Shown in pieces: positions 56,664 to 64,000 of a DNA stretch of 64,000 nucleotides. The DNA comes from Engraulis encrasicolus (taxonomy: Eukaryota > Chordata > Actinopteri > Clupeiformes > Engraulidae): NCBI RefSeq assembly GCF_034702125.1, contig NW_026945720.1:349254-413253 (forward strand), read 5' to 3'. A model generated the notes under the pieces. The model did not search any database. It was not told the DNA's origin and worked only from the letters and a program-made list of their open reading frames with translations. The stretch's first letter is position 1; every line of letters starts with the position of its first letter. The position numbers and the translations under genes are program-made.

Positions 56664-56917
56664 GTGCCCAGTCCTCCACCCTCTCTCTGGGCCGCAGTCT
56701 GTCGTATATTGCTCATTGTCATACAGCATTGTTTTTTCCACTATGTCCAGTGTGTGCTTGGTAATGCTTATGAACTGTGTTTCCTGTATTTGTTACAAAC
56801 GTTGCCAAGCCTTTGAAAAAATTGCTCGATTTAATCCCAGATAAAATTGTATGAACCACTTAATCCTCTTCTGTTGATCGTATTGTTTCATTTGAGCGCA
56901 CCACTGTATTTATTCTG

Positions 56918-57285
56918 TTAAAGGGACACTGTGCAGGAAATGGTCAAAAAAGGTACTGCAACTATGCTGCTTATTGAAATTGGGCTGTCTATTGCCAAAT
57001 TTTAATATTTACATGAAAGTTTACTAAGTATTAAACAAATATTTTCTAGTATGGTACAAGTACAGTCATTTTTGCAGCTAAAAATGGCTATTTTTGGAAA
57101 TTCAAAATGGCGGACCATGGAGAAGATCCCCCTTTTCATGTATGAAAAGTACAATTTTTCCTGTCACAATTAATACTTAGAATTTGATGCTGGTGGTAAG
57201 TATTCATGAAAAAGGTAACATTAGTGAATGGGCAGCATGAATTATGAAAATAATCAATTAAAAATCTCACACAGTATCCCTTTAA
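56918..57285 (-). mobile_element. TTAA-A family MITE, complete
   Basis: TTAA-AGGGACACTGTGCAGG ... CACACAGTATCCCT-TTAA, 368 bp. Confidence 0.9.
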
Positions 57286-57344
57286 ATTATAGAATAGAAT
57301 TATCAATGCAATTGATATTTCAAACATATGGCTGTTTGTTATGT

Positions 57345-57570
57345 TTTAATGCTAAACTAGCAGTTCACATTCAGTTTTAAGAGACCAGTTAGCAGCCAGT
57401 TGGTCTCATAGGACTCAATGATAATTGCTAGCTTGGAGGTAAAATTTGCACTGCCGTACTCAGAGAACGGCAGGAAGTACAGGAGAAGGGTAAAATTCAA
57501 TCATTTAACTCAAGGAGAGGTGTAAAATAAGGTAAACTGAGCTAAGAATGGGACCGTATCTACACTTTAA
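57345..57570. mobile_element. TTAA-B family MITE, decayed copy
   Basis: Shares TAGCAGTTCACATTCAG, GGTCTCATAGGACTCAATG and GAGAGGTGTAAAATAAG with 56,374-56,663. The left end is lost. Confidence 0.7.
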
Positions 57571-57584
57571 TATCAAAAAATATT

Positions 57585-57670
57585 TCAAAATGGCCAATAT
57601 CTTGTTTTGCCTGTGATGCCACCTGAAATGTTTGCGTTTGGTCCTTAGTTCGCTTCAGATATTAATCAAA
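57585..57670 (+). repeat. Fragment resembling the G-family interior
   Basis: AAAATGGCCAATATCTTG ... GTTTGGTCCTTAGTTCGCTTCAG loosely matches 48,652-48,745 inside the foldback element. Confidence 0.35.
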
Positions 57671-58040
57671 CTAAAGGACCAGACCACCCTTTTTGGTTTT
57701 TCACATATTTGCAGTATTTCCAAGCATTATTCATGAGTGGGCACATCATTTTTGTTTATGTGTTTGCATTGCCTCGTTAACAGCATAGACAAATAATTAT
57801 TAAGCATAGCAATGCAAGTCAATTGTACAAAATAAAACATCCTCAAATGTACAATTTGTGGCTTGATGCTGAAGTTACCAAAGTTACTTCCAGTGATTAT
57901 GCTAAAATATGCTAATAATTCTGATCCAATAAATCGAAGTACTGAAAACACTGAGAAGAAAATGATATACACATCCATGAATAATGATAGGAAATACTGT
58001 AAATATGTGAAAATCAAAAAAGGGTGGTCTGTTCCTTTCA
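57671..58040 (-). mobile_element. TTAA-C family MITE
   Basis: CTAAAGGACCAGACCACCC ... GGGTGGTCTGTTCCTTTCAA, matching the intronic copy at 31,346-31,748. The TTAA flanks are eroded. Confidence 0.85.
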
Positions 58041-58687
58041 AACATTTCAGCCACGATGCTGTGTATAGGAATACATGTAGTAACTTTCTTTAAAACCACA
58101 CCAAACTACACTGCTATTTATTATTATGTTAATAACTATGGTGGCATGAATAAAGTTGTTTCACCATCTGCTTGATTTGGTGCCTGGAGTGACATAAACG
58201 CTGCATTTAGGGAGATCCCTTTAGAGCTGAATGAACACAATCTAAAGCAGGATGAGGGCAGGAAAACCAAAGAGGTGAAAAAAGAGAGATTTTCAAAATC
58301 CTTATTTTTCTACTCTTGTTTTCATTTTAAAAGAAACTCCGTCGTGGACATTACACATAGATGAAATTAAATACATGAGTTTATGATTGAAGATAAAAGG
58401 GGGACTATAGATCAAGTCAAGTCACTTTCATCATATGCATAAGACATACAAGGAAAATAAAATTATGTTTTCTCTTCATACCATGCCAGGACAAGACATA
58501 TACAAAATTGACATTTTTCAGACTGACCTAAAGTGAAAGACAGTAAAGGTAACATTGATGGGCTGGTAACAATGGACAATAATAAGTACAGTACAAATGA
58601 ACATTTAACATTTAACATACAACATGTAACAGAGATACGATAAATAAAGAGTGTAGACAATAATAGAAATATCTGATCTGAAAGATC
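58041..58687. other. Unassigned, with LINE tail
   Basis: A charged frame at about 58,225-58,310 (LNEHNLKQDEGRKTKEVKKE) lacks a fitting splice phase. CAAGTCAAGTCACTTTCATC (58,413-58,432) is probably a minus-strand LINE tail. No acidic SVKEE-type exon was found ahead of finger exon D. Confidence 0.4.
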
Positions 58688-58689
58688 TG

Positions 58690-58861
58690 GGGTCCGTTTC
58701 TCGATTCTTGTCGTTGCTAACTGTCTTAAGACTGTCTTAAGACCGTCTTGCCATTCCCTTGGATTCAGTGGTGAGCGTTGCTGTCGAGAGAGAGTTAAGT
58801 CGCTCTTACGAAGGACGTTGCTACCGTCGTTAGCAAAGACGCTTTCGAGATACGGACCCCT
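58690..58861. mobile_element. GTTAGCAAC palindromic element, copy 3
   Basis: GGGGTCCGTTTCTCG ... CGAGATACGGACCCC inverted ends with GTCTTAAGAC repeats inside. A second, truncated copy starts at 58,862 (GGGTCCGTTTCTCAAAAGCG). Confidence 0.75.
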
Positions 58862-58904
58862 GGGGTCCGTTTCTCAAAAGCGTCTTTGCTATCGTCGTTG
58901 GCAA

Positions 58905-59560
58905 ACTTGACACCATCTAAAGCAAATTTGTTTATCTTGGTCTCAAGAGAGATGAACAGACCAAGGATATGGATCACTGGAACCATGTCGTGTGATCTGA
59001 AGAGACCAAGATAAACAAATTTGCTTTAGATGGTGTCAAACACGTGTGGTGGTAAACAAGTGAGTTTTACAAAAAAGGTGTATCCTCTCAATAGCCAAGC
59101 ATGGTAGTGGGACTGACATGGTTTGGGGATGCATGAATGCTGTCAACATTGGCAATCTGAAATACACCTAAAAGAAACATGCATGTCAACATGCACTGTG
59201 ACTACTGAAGCAGATCCTGATATTCTCCATAGGATTGCATTCAAATCTCACACCAATCTATTTAAGCCAGATGCAGACTCAAAATTTAAAAGTTCATTGC
59301 AAAGAAAGGTTGAAACGCACACTGATGACCTCCCTTGTCATCCCTTTTCATTTCGTTTCATTTCGAGACGATTCGAGCCAACATAGCCCCTTCTCTACCG
59401 GATTTTAATCTGGGGTGTACTCACTTTTGTGAGTACATGTTCAAACATTAATGGCTGTATTTAGTTTTTTTCTGAGTGAACAAGAAATTTAAGCGGTTAA
59501 ATATGTTGTTTAAAGGTCACTAATCATTGTGTCAATAAAATGAAGTTCAGGACTGTATAC
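58905..59560 (+). pseudogene. Decayed Tc1/mariner-like transposase
   Basis: MDHWNHV, then SEETKINL..., then HGSGTDMVWGCMNAVN in different frames match the order of Tc1-type transposases; the 3' part ends TCTGGGGTGTACTCACTTTTG, a common Tc1-element end motif. Many frame breaks. The 5' part is preceded by an inverted copy of its own sequence (about 58,910-58,945 against 59,003-59,041). Confidence 0.75.
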
Positions 59561-59665
59561 GCCTCATAAATGTGACACGTTTCCGAACAAGGGAAAAAAT
59601 AAATAAAATAATGTAAATATATAATTTGTTAAGTGTTTTTTTTCTGGTTTGTTTGTTTGTTGTAG

Positions 59666-60849
59666 GCCATGATCAAAATATCCAATCCAATGAAACACCA
59701 CGGACACCAGAGGAAAGGGGAAACACAGCCAGGAATCAAGAACACAAACACAGATTCCAGTGTTCTCACTGCACCAAGAGCTTCCCTTACCGGAGCAAGC
59801 TAGAGACACACCAGCTGATCCATTCAGGGGAAAGACCATACCAGTGCACTCAGTGTGGCCAGAGCTTTAGGGTAGCGAGTTGTCTCAAGACGCATCAGAT
59901 GATCCACTCGAAGGAAAAGCCGCACTATTGCTCCCAATGTGGGAAGAGCTTCAGCCGACTGAGCACTCTCAAGACCCACCTGATGACTCATTCAGGACAC
60001 AAGCCACACGAGTGCTCTGAATGTGGGAAGAGGTTTAGTCAAAGGAGCAGTCTTGTGGCACATATGAGGACGCATTCAGGAGAAAGGCCATTTGAGTGCT
60101 CAGTCTGTGGAAATAAGTTTAACAGCTCAAGCAATCTCAGGAAACACCAGAATATCCATTCTGGGGAAAAGCCATTTCAGTGCAGTGAATGTGGAAAGAG
60201 TTTTAGAGAAGTTAACAGTTTGAAGAGCCATCAGGCAATTCATTCGGGGGAAAATCCATTTCAGTGCTCTCACTGTGAAAAGAGCTTTGCCTTCAATTGT
60301 TATCTCAAGAATCACCAGATGACCCACGGAGGAGAAAAACCATTTCAGTGCTCTCAATGTGGAAAGAGCTTTAGTCAAAAATCAAATCTCAGGACACACC
60401 AGAAGATCCATTCAGAGTTAAAGCCATTTCAGTGCACTGAGTGTGGACAGAGTTTTAGGAATAGGAGTAATCTCAAGGCCCATGAGAGGATTCACACAGG
60501 GGAAAAGCCATATCAGTGCTCTCACTGTGAAAAGAGCTTTGCCTTCAATCGTGATCTCAAGAATCACCAGATGACCCACGGAGGAGAAAAACCATTTCAG
60601 TGCTCTCAATGTGGAAAGAGCTTTAGTCAAAAAGCAAATCTCAGGACACACCAGAAGATCCATTCGGAGTTAAAGCCATTTCAGTGCACTGAGTGTGGAC
60701 AGAGCTTTAGGAAAGTGTGTAATCTCAGGCACCATGAGAGGATTCACACAGGGGAAAAGCCATTTCAGTGCTCTCAATGTGGAAACAGCTTCAGTCGAAT
60801 GAACACTCTCAAGAATCACCTGATGACTCATTCAAGGGAAAAGCTATGA
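59666..60849 (+). CDS. C2H2 zinc-finger protein D, finger exon
   Basis: Phase-1 acceptor TTTGTTGTAG, then HDQNIQSNETPRTPEERGN and thirteen C2H2 fingers; all thirteen keep both Cys and both His. Fingers 7-9 and 10-12 are near-identical three-finger blocks (60,262-60,513 and 60,514-60,765), a recent 252-bp duplication; the changes include NCY to NRD in the helix region of the first finger of the block. Linkers vary (HSELKP, HGGEKP). No acidic first exon lies between finger exon C and this one, so it may share exons 47,513-47,819 and 52,349-52,648 as an alternative 3' exon (596 residues, frame maintained), or its own first exon has been missed. Confidence 0.9.
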
Positions 60850-61008
60850 AGTCCACACATTATTTATTTTATGTATTTTAGTCTCTGATATTGCAAATAA
60901 CATGAAAAGAATGTATTTTCCTGTCACCAGTCACATGTACAGTTGTGGTGTGCACTTATGATTCCATTACGAATCAAATGTACTTATACACCACTTTAAA
61001 ATTAATGT
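60850..61008. other. 3' flank of finger exon D
   Basis: A/T-rich, with no repeat recognised and no canonical AATAAA close to the stop. Confidence 0.4.
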
Positions 61009-61236
61009 AAAATTCACCAGAGTGTAAAACCATTTAATTCTGTCCAGTGATCACTTGTGGCTTGATGCTTAAGTTACCAGTTTTTTCCAGTGATTACGCT
61101 AAGCTATGCTAATAATTCTGATCCATTAAATCTAAGTACTGAAAACATTGAGAAGAAAATCATATGCACATTCATGAATAATGCTGGGAAATACTGCAAA
61201 TATGTGAAAATCAAAAAAGAGCGGTCTGTTCCTTTG
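61009..61236 (-). mobile_element. TTAA-C family MITE, partial
   Basis: GTGATCACTTGTGGCTTGATG ... GAGCGGTCTGTTCCTT; the left half is missing. It abuts the next element directly. Confidence 0.8.
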
Positions 61237-61432
61237 AAGGGACACTGTGCAGGAAATGGTCAAAAAAGGTACTGCAACTATGCTGCTCATTGAAACTGGG
61301 CTGCCTATTGCCAAATTTCATCTTTACATGAAAGTTTACTAAGTAATAAACAAATATGTTCTAGTATGGTCCGAGTGCAGTCATTTTTGCTGCTAAAAAT
61401 GGCTATTTTAGGAAATTCAAAATGGCGGACCA
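61236..61432 (-). mobile_element. TTAA-A family MITE, truncated
   Basis: AAGGGACACTGTGCAGG to CAAAATGGCGGACCATA, cut by following sequence of CCAACCCAACCC type. Confidence 0.85.
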
Positions 61433-62330
61433 TAGTGGTGCGCGGGCCGTTGATATTCACAGCCCGCCCCAACCCAACCCATCACGCAGCCAACCCAACC
61501 CAACCCGGCCCGAAATATTACACAATGATTTTTAACCCGACCCGCCCCGCTTATTTTTTGTTTTTGTTTAAAAGGCCTAAATAAATGTGTATTTTGATAT
61601 AGCCTATGGGCCTATTAAATAAACATAAATTAAATGTTTGCGGCGGCGCCGAGGGGATGCGTAAAGTTCTAGACTGCCAGCTGCGTGTGGCAGCCATTCA
61701 CCCTTTATTTCCCTCTTGGATCAATAAAGTTAGTCTAGCATCTTGACCGCTGCACATCCATCTGACGATTGTGGTTTTAATTCCATTTTTCGTTGCCACA
61801 TCAGACACCTAAGCTCTGTGCGTGCCATAGGCTATGAATTTACAATGAAGTGGGGTGTCGGCCGGGTTGCCTGTGTGCTCTGGCTGTGAGACGTGGTAGG
61901 GTCGCCACCTGTTAGGAAGCGCATGGACAGCGCTGTTTTTTCCCTCCCCTTGTTGGAGCTTGTGAATTGTCAATGGAAGGAGAGAAATAAGCGCGCGCGT
62001 GCTGGACTTTGCTATTCCCATGGAAAGATGACTACTTTCACAGAATTGCTGTACAGCCAATTGTTATTAAATAAATACTTGGAGATAAATTGCATTTTAG
62101 TAGGCTACATGCAAAAGTGACAACGATAGCAAAAGCGAATACCTCAACAGCCCAGGTTACAACGTTCAGGCTCTCCTGCTTTTAACACTCGGGAATAAAA
62201 ATAGGGCTATTCAAGTAAGGAATAGACCACAACACATTTATTTAGGCCAATTGATCTATTACCCCCAACACCAGGTAGCCTATCAATCAAGACCTATGGA
62301 CACCCTTGCAACCTCTACCTCGAATAACAT
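61433..62330. other. Repeat-rich sequence, class unknown
   Basis: CAACCCAACCCGGCCCG motifs (61,480-61,560) and GGATCAATAAAG (61,718-61,729), a LINE-like tail. No gene seen. Confidence 0.45.
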
Positions 62331-62455
62331 TTAAACTTCACAATAGGCTGCATTAAAGATTGCGTTTGAACTGATATGATGTAGCCGACATGAGTGTGTC
62401 AAGGGATGGCTGAGTTTTAAAACGTTATATGAAGACAGGAACGGCATTATCTTAC

Positions 62456-62690
62456 CATTTGACACATGGGACACTGCTACTCTGCTTTCAGCTGGCTGAG
62501 GCGGTATTCCAGGAATCAATAAGATAGCCCTGATGTCCTTATAAATGTTTCGATTCAAGTCATCGAACAACAAGCAGTGATGTTTGGGGCGGATAGCTTG
62601 TTTATAGCCTGCGCAAGCGTCGGCCAGCAGTGCTGCTTTAGTTTCTTCATTTTTTCCAATTGCCCTGAAGTATTCCTCATCTCGCGCCTT
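62456..62690 (-). CDS. Possible coding exon, unknown protein
   Basis: An open minus-strand stretch reading ARDEEYFRAIGKNEETKAAL, then KQAIRPKHHCLLFDDLNRNI and IPGIPPQPAESR, and ending at a strong donor (CAAATG|GTAAGATAATG). Composition and donor are exon-like. I do not recognise the protein. The upstream border is unclear; there is no good acceptor or ATG. It may be an exon of a minus-strand gene or part of a transposon. Confidence 0.3.
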
Positions 62691-62841
62691 TACCAATTAT
62701 TCAACATAGTCGGTTGTCTCTTTGCAAGACTGTCCAAAATAGACATGAACATAAATTATTTTCCTTTCGAACGATTCACCAGCATCTGAAATAGGCAACC
62801 GCTCAGTAGAGCTCGTTTGACGAATGCAAGACCAACAGTTC

Positions 62842-63545
62842 TTCCAGCCCGTTCCTGGCCAGATTTGCCCTTTTCGGCTAAAAGGTCACGCGCGAGTGTA
62901 AAAGGACTCGCAGAATCGCAACCGGAAGTCCCCGCGACCCCAAATTCGGTGGGCACCCTAATTTGAAGCTGCCTAAACTTTTTGCGACATCCGCGAAGCC
63001 GTGCGAACTTTCCTTCTAGTAACTTTTGAAAATAAGGTCATAGAGAGCCAAACAAGGTTGCGTTTGAATCGTCTCATCAGCCCGAGCGCGTGGAACTTTT
63101 CGGAATCTTTCTACGACGTTCCTATCCAAAACGGCAGCCGATCAGGCCTTGCCTTTAGGCCTAAATTGAATGAACCCCGATTTGAGTAAAAACATAGAAA
63201 GGAACGTCCCAGAGAGCCAAACGAGGGTGCGTTTGAATCGTCTCATCAGCCCGAGCGTGTGGAACTTTTCGGAATCTTTCTACGACGTTCCTATCCGAAT
63301 CCACGGCCCGAAAGGCTTTTCGGGCCTAGCGCTTCAAAAAATATGAAAAATATTCGTAGAAATTCAAGGAAAGGTCGTAGAGAGACGTGTGAGATGGCGT
63401 TTTAATCGTCTCGTCCCCCCGAACGCTAGGACACCACATATAGGTTTCTAGCCCGTTCCTGGCCAGATTTGCCCTTTCCGGCCTAAAGGTCACGCGCGAG
63501 TGTAAAAGGACTCGCAGAATCGCAACCGGAAGTCCCTATGGCGTC
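62842..63545. repeat. Tandem repeats, about 170 bp, within a larger duplication
   Basis: AGAGAGCCAAACRAGGKTGCGTTTGAATCG starts at about 63,042, 63,213 and (diverged) 63,380, i.e. 167-171-bp spacing. Another segment (CCCGTTCCTGGCCAGATTTG ... CGCAACCGGAAGTCC) is duplicated at 62,846-62,931 and 63,451-63,535. Confidence 0.85.
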
Positions 63546-63589
63546 ATAATTGGGACAAAGGGTCCACGAGCGCCATGTACTGCACACGC

Positions 63590-63715
63590 GAGGTATTTTA
63601 TTGTGCGCGCGCGCGATTTTGCTCTGCGCGCGCGCAAGCGCTGCCACACGCGCGCAAACACCGCCTCACGCGCGAGAGGTGACATGAATTTCCTCTCGCG
63701 CGCGAGCAGAAATAT
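63590..63715. promoter_or_regulatory. CpG-dense block with CGCGCG runs
   Basis: Repeated GCGCGCGCGC and ACGCGCG tracts, in contrast to the A/T-rich surroundings. They could belong to a CpG-island promoter for the exon candidate to the right; alternating purine-pyrimidine CG runs can also adopt Z-DNA. Confidence 0.4.
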
Positions 63716-63948
63716 GAATATTTAAATTATCTCCTCCCACTGATTAGCATAACCAACGAGGCGGAAGTTTGTTTAGTCCGAAATAGTCATACACAGATAT
63801 CAAGATCAATTGTTTATATCATTGCTACGGTGACTGCAGCTCGCGTTTACTGACGAGTGGAATGACTGAAGGTTGCTGACAATGGCATTTACCTCTATTT
63901 CTTACCCATTTTTAAGAAAACATTGTTTTTAATACGTATGTTTGTTTC

Positions 63949-63993
63949 ATGGGCGAACTTGTTGAGATTCGCAGACAGCAGATGAGGAATAAA
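63949..63993 (+). CDS. Possible first coding exon at window edge
   Basis: ATG opens MGELVEIRRQQMRNK and runs straight into a donor-like AAA|GTGAGTA at 63,994. It lies 235 bp after the CpG-dense block. The protein is not recognised, and the rest lies outside the window. Confidence 0.35.
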
Positions 63994-64000
63994 GTGAGTA

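Noticed and set aside
60127..60663. Two minus-strand frames opposite gene D reading LSTLRALKWFF
   Set aside because: Antisense shadows of the finger linkers; the repeats mirror the three-finger duplication.

Overview
The window reads as nuclear DNA of a teleost (ray-finned) fish. Evidence: long (CA)n/(GT)n and (ATCT)n microsatellites, many short terminal-inverted-repeat DNA transposons (several hAT-like with 8-bp target duplications), a repeated tRNA-derived SINE, LINE 3' tails of the kind common in fish, a Ty3/gypsy retroelement, a decayed Tc1-like element, and intron-split C2H2 zinc-finger genes. There is no prokaryotic organisation. The species cannot be named from the sequence.

Layout. 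1-16 kb holds no convincing protein gene. It is microsatellites, minisatellites and MITEs, and part of it may be a long 3' untranslated region ending near the AATAAA at 14,686. 16-19.6 kb is nested transposon debris. 19.7-22.4 kb (minus) is two-exon zinc-finger gene A; 30.3-32.0 kb (minus) is its paralogue B. 22.5-30 kb is again transposon-rich. 33-37 kb is more nested elements. 37.5-40.8 kb is a 5'-truncated Ty3/gypsy element with an intact RNase H-integrase frame and a probable 3' LTR. 41-46.6 kb carries LINE tails, MITEs and two weak exon candidates. 47.0-60.9 kb (plus) is the second zinc-finger locus: two acidic N-terminal exons (47.5 and 52.3 kb) followed by two phase-compatible zinc-finger exons, C at 54.8 kb (7 fingers, truncated) and D at 59.7 kb (13 fingers). 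Between the two acidic exons sits a 2.67-kb foldback transposon. 61-64 kb is repeat-rich, then GC-rich with about 170-bp tandem repeats and a possible first exon at the right edge.

How the genes fit together. All four finger exons start in phase 1, and all three acidic first exons and the acidic second exon end in phase 1, so any first exon could be spliced to any finger exon without a frameshift. The acidic exons carry VKEE-type (psi-K-x-E) motifs, potential SUMO sites; no KRAB-like motif was seen. These are most simply read as a lineage-expanded family of DNA-binding regulators. Their introns and flanks are packed with MITE families flanked by TTAA.

Limits. No similarity search or alignment program was run. 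Transposon superfamily names rest on terminal motifs and target duplications seen by eye. Splice joins are inferred from signals, phase and paralogy.
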